A DNA stretch of 64,000 nt from Olsenella sp. KH3B4 (GTDB lineage Bacteria > Actinomycetota > Coriobacteriia > Coriobacteriales > Atopobiaceae), in assembly GCA_900111695.1 (NCBI GenBank), contig FOHD01000002.1:248001-312000 (forward strand), given 5' to 3'. The translations under genes were made by a program, and so were the position numbers. Below the pieces are notes generated by a model. It did no database searches, was not told where the DNA came from, and worked only from the letters and a program-made list of their open reading frames with translations. Positions 32,744-41,379 of the stretch are shown piece by piece. The first letter of the stretch is position 1. Each line of letters starts with the position of its first letter.

Positions 32744-35737
32744 TTACTTAGCGAGCAGGTAGCCGTAGCTGTCACGAACCGCCACGATGGTGGCACGCAC
32801 CGCCTCGGGAAGACCGCAGGCAACGTCATCCACATCGTAGATCGCAGTAGTGCCGTCGAGCCTCACGAGCATGCCGCCCTCAGCGGGAAGGAAGCCCTCG
32901 TTCTGGGAGTTATCGAAGTCCTCCTTGCTCCAGAACAGCGTGAGCTTGTCGCGGTACGGCCTGCCTTCGGAGTATGGGCAGAACACCGCGCAGTTGCCGC
33001 ACTCGTTGCACATGCCGTCCACGTGGACAATCTGGCGCTCGCGCATGCCGGGCACGCTGATGGCAACGTTCGCGCGGTTGGGGCAGACCTCGCAGCAGGT
33101 CTCGCACACGGTGGCGCAGCCAAGGCAGCGCGTGTGGACAAGCGACGCGACGTCGGCCTCAAGGGTGCCGCGGGACGCGAGGGGCTTCTCGTAGCTGGGG
33201 TCGACGTTCGACGCACCCTTTGCGTCGAACGTTGCGCCGGTGATGGCGGTGGTGACGGTCATGGCGTCGGCAATGGCCTTGACCACAGTGGCAGGGCCAC
33301 GGCGAGCGTCGCCCGCGGCGAAGACATGCGGCACGCTAGTCTCGAGGGAATCCGACACCACAGGGCGGCCCTTCTCGTCCAGCTCGCAGCCGGTGGCCTG
33401 GTAGAGGCCCTGCTCGATGCGCTCGCCCACGGCCGTGATGACGGCGGTGGCGGGCACGACTACGGTCTCGCCCGTGGGCTCGGGGGCGCGGCGACCGGAG
33501 GCATCGGGGGCACCAAGGCGCATGACCTCGCAGGTCAGCGCACCGTCGGCAAGATCGCCCGGCGAGAGGAGCTCCATGAACTCAACGCCGTCCTCAAGCG
33601 CCATGACAAGCTCTTCCTCGTCGGCAGGCATGTAACGGCGGGTGCGGCGGTAGACCAGTCGCACGTGCTCGACGCCGGGCACGCGCTTTGCGGCACGGGC
33701 CACGTCCATGGCCGTGTTGCCACCGCCAATGACCACCACGTCAGAGCCGAGCTTGCACTGCGCGGGGTCTTCCTTGAAGTCACGCAGGAAGTCGATGGCG
33801 TCGAGCGCCTCGCCGCTGCGAAGAGCCGGACGGCCCGGAGCCCAGGCGCCAATGGCAACCACGACGTCGGTGAAGCCCTGGTCGAGAAGGTCGCGCGCGT
33901 TGGTGACCTCGACGCCCGTCTTGAACGTGGCGCCATATACTGAGCAGAGCTCCACGTCGTGGTCGATGGCCTCGTCAGAGATGCGGAAGCCGGGAATCAC
34001 GTGGCGCACGATGCCGCCAAGCTGGCCGGTGCGCTCGAATACGGTGACGTCAACGCCGGCGCGCGAGAGGAACGATGCCGCGGCAAGGCCAGCGGGTCCG
34101 GCGCCCACGACGGCCACCTTGCGACCAGTCACGGAGCCACGCGAGGAGAGCGTGGGCAGAACCTCTGCCAGGCCCTTCTCGGCAGCCAGGAGCTTGAACT
34201 CGCGGATGTGCACGTGCTCCTCGTAGTAGTTGCGCATGCAGGAGTTGCCGCAGGTGTGCGGGCAGATGGTGCCCGTGGTGAAGGGCAGGGCGTTGCGCTC
34301 GAGGATGATGTTGAGGGCGTCGGCGTAGCGACCCTCCTCGCAAGCGCGAAGATAGCCGGGGATGTCCTGCTCGATGGGGCAGTCCTCGCGGCAGGGAGCC
34401 GTGAAGCAGTCAACGAGCGGCAGCTCATGGCCAACGTGACGCTCGGGCATGGGCTTGACGGGCTTGCGGTAGCGGGGGTTGGTGAGGGCATCGTCCACGA
34501 TGGCGGAAACCTTAGCGGGGTCGACGCCCGAGAAGGGCTTCTCGTCGATGCCTGCAAGGGCCTCGTCAATCTGTCCAAGATGCTGGTAGCCACCGGGCTT
34601 GAGAAGCGTGGTTGCCACCGTGACGGGCCAGATGCCTGCGTCGACGAGCGAGCGCACGTTAAGGGCATCCGCACCACCGGAGAAGGAGATGCGCAGGCTG
34701 CCGTCGAACTCGTCGGCGATGCGCTTGGCAAGCGAGACGGTGAGCGGATAGAGCGAGCGGCCAGACATGTACATCTCGTTGCTGGGCAGCTCGGAGCGGG
34801 TGACGTCTACCGGGAAGGTGTTGGTGAGCTTGACGCCAAACTCTAGCCCGCGATCCGCCGCCAGGGCGATGAGACGCTTGAGCATGGGCACGGCGTCGGC
34901 CCACTGCAGGTCCTCGTTGAAATGGTGCTCGTCGAAGACGATGTAATCAAAGCCCAGCGAGTCCAGGGTCTTGCGCGCGTACTCATAGCCCAAGAGCGTG
35001 GGGTTGCACTTGATGTAGGTGTTCAAGCCCTTCTCGGTAATGAGGTGGGTGGCAATGCGCTCAATCTCGGCAGGCGGGCAGCCATGGAGCGTGGACTCGG
35101 TGACCGAGCAGGAGACGCGCGGAGAGATGGAGTCGACAAAGGCGGCGTCCACGTTCTGGAAGCGGTCGAGATTGGCCTTTGCCCAGGCAATGGCCTCCTG
35201 GAAGACGGGGGTGTTGGAGGCGTCCTTCATGTTGTTGATGTAGGTGTCGACCTTCTCGCCCTTGATGCCCTCGAGGTCGTAGCCAACCGACATGTTGAAG
35301 ACGAAGCCGTCCGGGTCGCCGAAGCCAAACTCGCGGGCGAGGAGCTTGCAGGCAACCCAGGCCTTGACGTACTCGTTGAAGGCGTCGGGCACGGTGAGCT
35401 CGGTGGACCACTCGCAGTTGTAGCCCTCGTCGGCAGCCAGGATGCAGGGCTTGTTCACGCAGGCCGAGAGCTCGGCACCGTCCATCTTCTGGACGGTCTT
35501 GAGCTCGAAGAACCGCGCGCCCGTGACGTAGGCGGCGATGATGTTCTGTGCGAGCTGGGTGTTGGGACCGGCGGCTGGGCCAACGGGCGATTCGACCTTC
35601 TCGCCAAAGATGGGGCGGGCGTGGCCGCCGAGCTTGGCGAGACGAGACTCGCCGAAGATGGTTCCCTGGGTCTTCTTCTCGGTAAGAATCCAGTCCATGA
35701 GCTGGTCGAACGGGATGGGACGCATGATGTCGCTCAT
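32744..35737 (-). CDS. ygfK: YgfK flavoprotein (so-called selenate reductase subunit)
   Basis: 997 residues from the ATG at 35737 (GAGAGGAAT before it). The N-terminal third is a dihydroorotate-dehydrogenase-like TIM barrel (IKCNPTLLGYEY; ISFSGGADALNV). The middle is a glutamate-synthase small-chain-type flavoprotein with the Fe-S entry CREDCPIEQDIPGYL, FAD motif VVGAGPAGLAAASF and NAD(P) motif VVIGGGNTAMDVARAA. The C-terminus has ferredoxin motifs (CLGCATVCETCCEVCP and CNECGNCAVFCP). This DHOD-plus-GltD plan resembles dihydropyrimidine dehydrogenase, so reduction of a purine-ring intermediate is a reasonable proposal. It lies between ssnA and the ferredoxin gene. Confidence 0.93.
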   Translation of the reverse strand: MSDIMRPIPFDQLMDWILTEKKTQGTIFGESRLAKLGGHARPIFGEKVESPVGPAAGPNTQLAQNIIAAYVTGARFFELKTVQKMDGAELSACVNKPCILAADEGYNCEWSTELTVPDAFNEYVKAWVACKLLAREFGFGDPDGFVFNMSVGYDLEGIKGEKVDTYINNMKDASNTPVFQEAIAWAKANLDRFQNVDAAFVDSISPRVSCSVTESTLHGCPPAEIERIATHLITEKGLNTYIKCNPTLLGYEYARKTLDSLGFDYIVFDEHHFNEDLQWADAVPMLKRLIALAADRGLEFGVKLTNTFPVDVTRSELPSNEMYMSGRSLYPLTVSLAKRIADEFDGSLRISFSGGADALNVRSLVDAGIWPVTVATTLLKPGGYQHLGQIDEALAGIDEKPFSGVDPAKVSAIVDDALTNPRYRKPVKPMPERHVGHELPLVDCFTAPCREDCPIEQDIPGYLRACEEGRYADALNIILERNALPFTTGTICPHTCGNSCMRNYYEEHVHIREFKLLAAEKGLAEVLPTLSSRGSVTGRKVAVVGAGPAGLAAASFLSRAGVDVTVFERTGQLGGIVRHVIPGFRISDEAIDHDVELCSVYGATFKTGVEVTNARDLLDQGFTDVVVAIGAWAPGRPALRSGEALDAIDFLRDFKEDPAQCKLGSDVVVIGGGNTAMDVARAAKRVPGVEHVRLVYRRTRRYMPADEEELVMALEDGVEFMELLSPGDLADGALTCEVMRLGAPDASGRRAPEPTGETVVVPATAVITAVGERIEQGLYQATGCELDEKGRPVVSDSLETSVPHVFAAGDARRGPATVVKAIADAMTVTTAITGATFDAKGASNVDPSYEKPLASRGTLEADVASLVHTRCLGCATVCETCCEVCPNRANVAISVPGMRERQIVHVDGMCNECGNCAVFCPYSEGRPYRDKLTLFWSKEDFDNSQNEGFLPAEGGMLVRLDGTTAIYDVDDVACGLPEAVRATIVAVRDSYGYLLAK

Positions 35738-35780
35738 TGCGATTCCTCTCCAGAAACGCATTTCCGTGGGGACGTGAGGC

Positions 35781-35850
35781 GTGCGCGGCGCCACGGGATC
35801 CGCGCACGTCATGGCAGTGGCGCCTCAGGCGTCCTGCCGGGAAGACGCCT
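35781..35850 (-). other. Hairpins between ssnA and ygfK
   Basis: AGGCGTC/GACGCCT (35827-35850) touches the ssnA stop, and GTGCGCGG/CCGCGCAC (35781-35807) follows in the 111-bp gap. Neither has a T-run; they may adjust the ssnA:ygfK ratio. Confidence 0.4.
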
Positions 35851-37204
35851 AGTACTCGCGGTCGTTGAGCTCTCCCCAGAGCTTCTTGGACTGGTCGAGC
35901 ACGAAGGCGTCAATCCTATCCTTGTCGATGTCCGTGAACTCACGGTCACGGTAGACCACGCGGCCGTTCACGATGGTGGTACGGCAGTCGTGCCCCTCGA
36001 CGCCAAAGAGGATGTGGCCGTCGATGTTCTCCGCACCGATGGGCGTGGGCGCCGGGTAGTCGAACACGGCGACGTCTGCGGCGGCGCCGGGCGCAAGCAC
36101 GCCCAGGGGCTTGCCCTGCGGTTTTGAAGCAAAGTACATGTTGGCGACCTCGGCGTTGTTCTTGAAGAGCATGGTCATGGCCTCGCCCCAGGCCACGTTG
36201 GGCAGCGTGGAGTTGAGGCGCTGCAGGGGCACGAAAGCCTTGAGGGACTGCAGCATGTCGTGGGTGTAGGCGTCGGTGCCCATGGTCACGGTGATGCCAC
36301 GCTTGAAGAACTCGAGCACCGGTGCGGTGCCCACGGCGTTGTTGGCGTTGGACTGCGGGTTGTTGACGATCTTGGTGTGGGTCTCGGCAACAACTTCCAT
36401 GTCAGCGGGGGTGATGTGGATGCAGTGGCCGAGCATGGTCTTCTCGCCCAGGATGCCATGGTCCAGGAGGCGATGGATTGAGGTGCAGCCGTGCTTCTGT
36501 GCGGAGTCGTAGACGTCGTTCATGCCCTCGCACACGTGGATGTGGAAGCCGGTGAGGCCGTTGTTCGCCTCGACCATGCGGTCGAGCGCCTCGTCCGGCA
36601 GCGTGAAGAGGGCGTGACCGCCAAACATGGCGGCAATCATGTCGGAATCCTGGCTGGCCGCCCAGCGGGCGAAGTCGGCGTTCTCCTGGATGGACTGGTC
36701 GAGCTTCTCCTTGCCGTCGCGGTCGGAGACCTCGTAGCACAGGCAGGCGCGCATGCCCATCTCCTGCGCCACGTCTTTGATGGCGAAGAGGGACCCGGGG
36801 ATCTCGCGGAAGCTCGCGTGGTGGTCGAAGAGGGTGGTCACGCCGTTGCGGAACGACTCCATCATGGTCACGTACGCGCAGGCGCGCGTACCGTCGAGCG
36901 TGAGGTGACGATCAATGTTCCACCACTGCTGCTCGAGGTTCTCGAGGAAGTTGGTGGGGTTGCAGCCCTTGATGGCAAGGCCGCGCGCCAGGCCAGAGTA
37001 GATGTGGGTGTGGCAGTTGATGAGACCCGGCATGATGAGACCGCCATGGGCATCAATGAACTCGGCCTTGGGGTAGGCGGCGTCCATTTCGGCACGCGTC
37101 CCAACGGCCACGATCTTGTCGTGGTCGATAACAACGGCACCATCCTCAATGAAGGGCATCTGGGGGTCCCTGGTTACGACCCGACCGTTTCCAACAAGTA
37201 GCAT
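35849..37204 (-). CDS. ssnA: Putative aminohydrolase SsnA
   Basis: 451 residues from the ATG at 37204, with AGGAGGAGAGG upstream. An amidohydrolase-superfamily enzyme: N-terminal metal motif INCHTHIYSG (His65, His67), then FHIHVCEG, GHCIHITP and MGTDAYTHDM. SsnA belongs to the ATZ/TRZ chlorohydrolase-like group and is always linked with ygfK; its true substrate is not established, with deamination or ring opening of a purine derivative suspected. First gene of ssnA-ygfK-ferredoxin-xdhD, with an operator-like site 225 bp upstream and a ModE-like box further out. Confidence 0.93.
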   Translation of the reverse strand: MLLVGNGRVVTRDPQMPFIEDGAVVIDHDKIVAVGTRAEMDAAYPKAEFIDAHGGLIMPGLINCHTHIYSGLARGLAIKGCNPTNFLENLEQQWWNIDRHLTLDGTRACAYVTMMESFRNGVTTLFDHHASFREIPGSLFAIKDVAQEMGMRACLCYEVSDRDGKEKLDQSIQENADFARWAASQDSDMIAAMFGGHALFTLPDEALDRMVEANNGLTGFHIHVCEGMNDVYDSAQKHGCTSIHRLLDHGILGEKTMLGHCIHITPADMEVVAETHTKIVNNPQSNANNAVGTAPVLEFFKRGITVTMGTDAYTHDMLQSLKAFVPLQRLNSTLPNVAWGEAMTMLFKNNAEVANMYFASKPQGKPLGVLAPGAAADVAVFDYPAPTPIGAENIDGHILFGVEGHDCRTTIVNGRVVYRDREFTDIDKDRIDAFVLDQSKKLWGELNDREY

Positions 37205-37258
37205 AGGACCTCTCCTCCTTGCTACATGCCGCAGATCAGCTACGGCCCAACCTGTGTT

Positions 37259-37284
37259 CGTCACGGCCCTCTCATGCCGTGACG
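37259..37284 (-). other. Hairpin in the ssnA leader
   Basis: CGTCACGGC and GCCGTGACG with an 8-nt loop, 55 bp before the ssnA ATG. It could be part of a structured leader; I could not match it to a known riboswitch. Confidence 0.4.
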
Positions 37285-37428
37285 GCCGGGCGTTGCGCGA
37301 ACGCGACTGCGCCGCATGGGCACCCGACTACCCAGCTGCAAACGAAGCGCAGGTACGAGGTACTTCCCCGTTAGCCTCTCCCTGCGAATCACCCCTTTGG
37401 CGAATCTTCGCACTTCTTGTAATACAAC

Positions 37429-37443
37429 CTAACAAATATTTTG
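37429..37443. promoter_or_regulatory. Purine-island operator, site 8 (upstream of ssnA)
   Basis: CTAAC-AAATA-TTTTG. On the minus strand it is followed by GTTG and TATTAC, a -10-like hexamer at the same 4-nt spacing seen after sites 2 and 5. Confidence 0.5.
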
Positions 37444-37516
37444 CTTCAAAATGGCGTCTGGCTCGTCGCGGTCTGGAGAACATCGGCGTACGGTCGATTG
37501 CCGGTGTGGACGGTAA

Positions 37517-37540
37517 CGTTATATTTTTAAGAATATAACG
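37517..37540. promoter_or_regulatory. ModE-like box 2 (ssnA/regulator region)
   Basis: CGTTATATT-N6-AATATAACG within a 26-bp palindrome (37516-37541) having one mismatched pair. This is the best match of the three to the E. coli ModE half-sites CGTTATAT and ATAACG at identical total length. Confidence 0.65.
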
Positions 37541-37711
37541 TGTCGCCATGCGCTTGGCGCCGTGGGAATCCAATGGCTGAAGATGGCTCTCAACTGGCGT
37601 TTATTCTCATCCACCCGAGTCCTCCGAGAAACGCCGCTGGGCGGCGGAGTCATACCGTCCGCCCCGTTGCACCCGCCACTCTCCCGCTGCCCGACAGAAT
37701 AATCATCCAAC

Positions 37712-37743
37712 CTAACAATTTGTTAGATTTCAGGTGCTAGTAT
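37712..37743 (+). promoter_or_regulatory. Purine-island operator site 9 with extended -10 of the regulator gene
   Basis: CTAAC-AATTT-GTTAG (37712-37726) is the most perfect palindrome of the family. An extended -10 (TGC-TAGTAT, 37735-37743) follows 11 nt later; no good -35 is seen, so the operator occupies the -35 position and suggests autoregulation. Confidence 0.6.
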
Positions 37744-37854
37744 TTGCTCGTTGTAGGTTTTCCTGTCCATCGCAACCGTACCCCGTAGTAGTACCCGTCG
37801 CGCCACCAGGTGCACGGCCAAGAGGCGGACCCGCCAGAAAGGGGTCGAGCAATC

Positions 37855-38508
37855 ATGAAGAAGTCTGAGGTCGAGTTTCTCTCTCGCCTTGCGAAGGGCA
37901 TCGCTGCTCAGTTTGGAAGCAACTGCGAGGTCGTTGTACACGACCTCGAGTCCGATGACCCCGACAGCACCATCGTCGCAATAGAGAATGGCCAGGTCTC
38001 CGGCAGAAAGCTCGGCGACGGCCCATCCAACGTGGTGCTCAAGGCCTTGAGCTCTGACCCGGACAAGCTCCAAGATCATTTTGCCTACCACACGCGCACC
38101 GAGGACGGACGCGAGCTGCGCTCGAGCACGGTCTTCTTCCGCGACGAGACGGGCAAGCCGGTTGCCATCTTCGCCATCAACTACGACTCCACGCCCATCA
38201 TGGCACTCCAGAACATGCTCAAAGACTTCACCTCGCTTGCCAGCCCCTCGACCGACGAGCCGGACGTCATCCCTCACAACGTGAACGACCTTCTCGACGA
38301 GCTCATAGACCAGAGCGTACGCCTGGTGGGCAAGCCTGTTGCCCTCATGACCAGGGAGGACAAGGTCAAGGCGATAGGGTTCCTCAACAGCTCCGGCGCC
38401 TTCCTCATCACCAAAGCGGGGCAGAAGGTCTGCAACTACTTTGGCATCTCGAAGTACACGCTCTATAGCTATATGGACGAGGCCAAGGAGCAGAAGAAGG
38501 AGGGGTAG
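37855..38508 (+). CDS. YheO-like PAS/helix-turn-helix transcriptional regulator
   Basis: 217 residues from the ATG at 37855. The N-terminal half is a YheO-type PAS domain (FGSNCEVVVHDLES, residues about 15-110, with FAINYDSTP near 100), and the C-terminal part is an HTH of the HTH_22 group (KVKAIGFLNSSGAFLITKAG, then YFGISKYTLYSYMDEAK). PAS-HTH regulators of this family sense small metabolites and regulate adjacent catabolic genes. It is transcribed divergently from ssnA-ygfK and followed after 4 bp by an M20 hydrolase gene. It is the only obvious DNA-binding protein in the purine island, so it is the prime candidate to bind the CWAAC-N5-GTTWG sites; this is inference. Confidence 0.85.
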   Translation: MKKSEVEFLSRLAKGIAAQFGSNCEVVVHDLESDDPDSTIVAIENGQVSGRKLGDGPSNVVLKALSSDPDKLQDHFAYHTRTEDGRELRSSTVFFRDETGKPVAIFAINYDSTPIMALQNMLKDFTSLASPSTDEPDVIPHNVNDLLDELIDQSVRLVGKPVALMTREDKVKAIGFLNSSGAFLITKAGQKVCNYFGISKYTLYSYMDEAKEQKKEG

Positions 38509-38512
38509 GCGC

Positions 38513-39739
38513 ATGTGCGAGAAGCGCCACACCGACGACGAGGCAACGCGGCTCACGTCACAGCTCGTGGGCATCGAGAGCACGGATCCCGGAACGTTTG
38601 AGGGTCATATCGAGGAGTTTGTCCGCGCGTGGCTTGAGGAGCGGCGCATGCGCGCGGGCAAGCTTGCAGAAGCCGTGCGCATCGAGGAGCTCGAGGCGCT
38701 GCCAGGACGCAGTTGCCTGAGGGCGCTGATTCCCGCTGCGAGCTCACGTGGCCACGCTACCGCCCCCGCCGACCTCACGCTCCTCTGCCACATGGACACC
38801 GTGCGCGTTGGCGCCGGCTGGAGCAAAGACACGCCGGCCTTCTCGCCCGTCCTGCGAAACGGCGAGCTCTACGGCCGCGGCTCGTGCGACATGAAGGGTG
38901 GCCTGGCCTGCGCGCTTCTCGCCTTCTCCGACGCCCTTGACGAGGTGGGCAGGCGCGGTTGCCTGCCGGAACGCTCGTTGGCGCTTGTCTGCACCGTGGA
39001 CGAGGAGGACGAGATGCGCGGCTCCGAGGCAGCCATCCGTGCGGGTTGGCTGGGAGCCACCGGGTGGGTTCTCGACACGGAGCCCACTGATGGCCGCGCA
39101 CGGGGCTCGCACAAGGGTCGTACCTGGTACGTCATCGACATGCACGGCGTCACCGCACACGCCAGCACGCCGTGGCGCGGCGCGGACGCCATTGCTGCCA
39201 TGGCGGAAGCCGTCTGCCGCATTCGAGGCGCCATAGCCGAGCTGCCCGCCCACCCCGAACTTGGCCACTCGACCGTCACGTTTGGGCAGATCGCGGGCGG
39301 ATACAGCCCCTACGTGGTACCGGACGAGTGCCACGTGACCATCGACATGCGGCTTGTTCCGCCCACGGGCTCGGCTGATGCCGAGAAGATCGTGCGTGAC
39401 GCCTGCTCCGCAGCCGAGGCGGCCGTACCCGGCACACACGCCGACGTACGCTGCACCGGAGACCGGCCACCCATCGAGCTTGACCCCGCATCGCCGCTGC
39501 TCGCAGCCCTTGCGCACGCAAGCGCGGAGGAATGGGGCGAGACGCCGGCAACGGACGTCTTCACCGGCTACACCGACTCAGCCGTGGTGGCAGGCACCTG
39601 TGGAAACCCCACGTGCCTCTCATACGGTCCGGGCAGCCTCGAGCTTGCCCACAAGCCCAACGAGCACGTTCCCGTGGCAGACCTCGCGCGCGTGCGCGCA
39701 GTTCTCTCGCGCCTTGCAGCCAATACGCTGTGGAGCTAG
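38513..39739 (+). CDS. M20-family peptidase/deacylase (ArgE/DapE-like)
   Basis: 408 residues from the ATG at 38513 with GAAGGAGGGG before it, 4 bp after the regulator. Zinc motifs: LLCHMDTVR (near residue 90), GRGSCDMKGGLA, the catalytic acidic pair in TVDEEDEM, and the C-terminal metal His in SLELAHKPNEHV. The dimerisation domain begins around HGVTAHAS. The family removes acyl, carbamoyl or succinyl groups from amino acids. Coupling to the purine regulator suggests a ureido or N-acyl intermediate of ring breakdown as substrate, but an ordinary N-acyl-amino-acid deacylase role is equally possible. Confidence 0.85.
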   Translation: MCEKRHTDDEATRLTSQLVGIESTDPGTFEGHIEEFVRAWLEERRMRAGKLAEAVRIEELEALPGRSCLRALIPAASSRGHATAPADLTLLCHMDTVRVGAGWSKDTPAFSPVLRNGELYGRGSCDMKGGLACALLAFSDALDEVGRRGCLPERSLALVCTVDEEDEMRGSEAAIRAGWLGATGWVLDTEPTDGRARGSHKGRTWYVIDMHGVTAHASTPWRGADAIAAMAEAVCRIRGAIAELPAHPELGHSTVTFGQIAGGYSPYVVPDECHVTIDMRLVPPTGSADAEKIVRDACSAAEAAVPGTHADVRCTGDRPPIELDPASPLLAALAHASAEEWGETPATDVFTGYTDSAVVAGTCGNPTCLSYGPGSLELAHKPNEHVPVADLARVRAVLSRLAANTLWS

Positions 39740-39755
39740 CGACCCTTCTCGGCAA

Positions 39756-39804
39756 CGTTTTCCCAGGAAACTGGTAGTAACCGGTCGTTTTCGTGTGCGC
39801 TTTT
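39756..39804. repeat. 49-nt dispersed repeat, copy 2
   Basis: Identical to 3326-3374. It begins 17 bp after the stop of the M20 gene. Confidence 0.85.
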
Positions 39805-39939
39805 GCGATGGGAATGCGCCCCCGGACGTGGGCAGTGCTCTCCGAGCGGGAGAGCAGCTCTCATAAATGCTACCAATCAAGTAGGGTATAAGACCTCCAG
39901 TGACCAAACCCGCAGTGCGGGCAAGCAGAGGAGAACCCC

Positions 39940-40800
39940 ATGCTCAGACACGCAACCAACGTCGTTAAGGGATATCGCACACAGGACGGCGCCGGAGTGA
40001 GTCTCGTACGGGTGCTGGGCGACCAGACTGCACGCGACTTTGACCCCTTCCTCATGTTGGACTCGTTCGACAGCGTCAATCCCAACGACTACACCGCGGG
40101 ATTCCCGCTCCACCCCCACCGAGGCATAGAGACCATAAGCTACCTGCGCGAAGGCGCGATGCACCATCGTGACACCATGGGGTTCGAGGACACCGTTGCC
40201 TCGGGCGAGGTGCAGTGGATGTGCGCCGGCTCGGGCGTGGAACACGAGGAGACCATTCCGGCCGCGCGACGCCTGCTTGGTGTGCAGCTGTGGCTCAACC
40301 TCCCCGCCTCCGACAAAATGGCACGGCCCACCTACCACGCCGTGAAGCGCGATGCCATCGAGTCCGTGCCGCTCGACGGCGCCGTGCTACGTCTGCTCAC
40401 CGGGCGATATGTGGACGGGAACGGCAAGGCCCACCAGGGGTTTGTTGGCGAGCACCTACCGCTTGACTACTACGAGCTCACCGTGGATGCAGGTCGTAGC
40501 ATCGAGGTCCCCGTGGGCGAGGACCGCTCGGTCCTGGCGTTCACGCTCGAGGGGCCTGCGCTTATCGGCGGCCTTCCGTTGGGCGAGAAGACCGCGGTCA
40601 AGCTTGTGGAAGGAGACCGCGTAGGCATCACCGCCACAGGCGAGAAGCCCTCGGTGGTGTTGCTCATGAGCTCCGTTGCCCTGCGCGAACCCATTGCATG
40701 GGGCGGGCCCATCGTGATGAATAGCACCACCGAGCTACGGCAGGCCTTCCGTGATCTGGACGAGGGAACCTTCATCAAAGAGGGCGTCCAGACCCTGTAG
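39940..40800 (+). CDS. Pirin family protein
   Basis: 286 residues. A bicupin with the pirin metal motif FPLHPHRGIETISYL, then AMHHRDTMG and the GSGVEHEE segment that closes the metal site. Bacterial pirins act as quercetinase-like dioxygenases or as redox and metabolic modulators; the role here is not evident. AGAGGAGAA precedes the ATG. It stands alone between the purine regulator unit and the molybdenum-cofactor operon, which ends convergently 34 bp away. Confidence 0.9.
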   Translation: MLRHATNVVKGYRTQDGAGVSLVRVLGDQTARDFDPFLMLDSFDSVNPNDYTAGFPLHPHRGIETISYLREGAMHHRDTMGFEDTVASGEVQWMCAGSGVEHEETIPAARRLLGVQLWLNLPASDKMARPTYHAVKRDAIESVPLDGAVLRLLTGRYVDGNGKAHQGFVGEHLPLDYYELTVDAGRSIEVPVGEDRSVLAFTLEGPALIGGLPLGEKTAVKLVEGDRVGITATGEKPSVVLLMSSVALREPIAWGGPIVMNSTTELRQAFRDLDEGTFIKEGVQTL

Positions 40801-40834
40801 GCACCAAGGCCCGAGCGCCGCACGCGGTCTGACG

Positions 40835-41374
40835 CTAGGAGCGCTCGGCCGCGCAGTCGGCAGGACCCCCGCGCAGGATGCGAAGCCCGTGCGCAATGGG
40901 CCCGATAACCGCAGAGATGTTCTCGCACGCAGCCTTGGGGCTACCGGGCAGGTTCACCACGAGCGTGCGGCCCAAGATACCCGCCGCCTCGCGCGAGAGA
41001 CACGCATGCGGCGTGATGGCCATCGATGCTGCACGCATGGCCTCGGGGATGCCGGGCGCCATGCGCTCGCACACGGCAGCGGTGGCCTCGGGCGTCACGT
41101 CGCGAGGCGAGAAGCCCGTGCCGCCCGTGGTAAGGACAAGCGCTACGTCGGCGGCAGCGGCCTCGCGGATGGCGTCCTCGATCTGCGGACGCTCGTCGGG
41201 TACCACGCTCGTGGAGACAATACGGTAGCCCCGCTCGCCGAGAAGCCCCGCAAGCGCCGGGCCAGATGCGTCCTCGCGCTCGCCGCGCGAGCATCGGTCG
41301 CTCACGGTAATGACTGCCGCAGTGTAGGTCTCACTGTCTGCTACCTGCGGTTTGTTTGTCTCGCTATGACTCAT
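40835..41374 (-). CDS. mog: Molybdenum cofactor protein MogA/MoaB
   Basis: 179 residues from the ATG at 41374 (GGAAAGTAGGAG upstream). The MPT-binding signature LVLTTGGTGFSPRDVTPEAT and the second loop NLPGSPKAACENI are present. It adenylylates molybdopterin before molybdate insertion. Last gene of the modABC-moa operon, 5 bp after the MoeA-like gene. MogA and MoaB are hard to tell apart; only the family is certain. Confidence 0.9.
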   Translation of the reverse strand: MSHSETNKPQVADSETYTAAVITVSDRCSRGEREDASGPALAGLLGERGYRIVSTSVVPDERPQIEDAIREAAAADVALVLTTGGTGFSPRDVTPEATAAVCERMAPGIPEAMRAASMAITPHACLSREAAGILGRTLVVNLPGSPKAACENISAVIGPIAHGLRILRGGPADCAAERS

Positions 41375-41379
41375 GTCTC

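Larger units (their letters stand above)
37205..37854. other. Divergent control region between ssnA and the PAS regulator
   Basis: 650 bp without a gene. From left to right: a leader of about 225 nt for ssnA with a perfect 9-bp hairpin (37259-37284), an operator-like palindrome (37429-37443), a ModE-like box (37517-37540), about 170 bp of plain sequence, and a second operator with an extended -10 (37712-37743) for the regulator. Confidence 0.65.
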
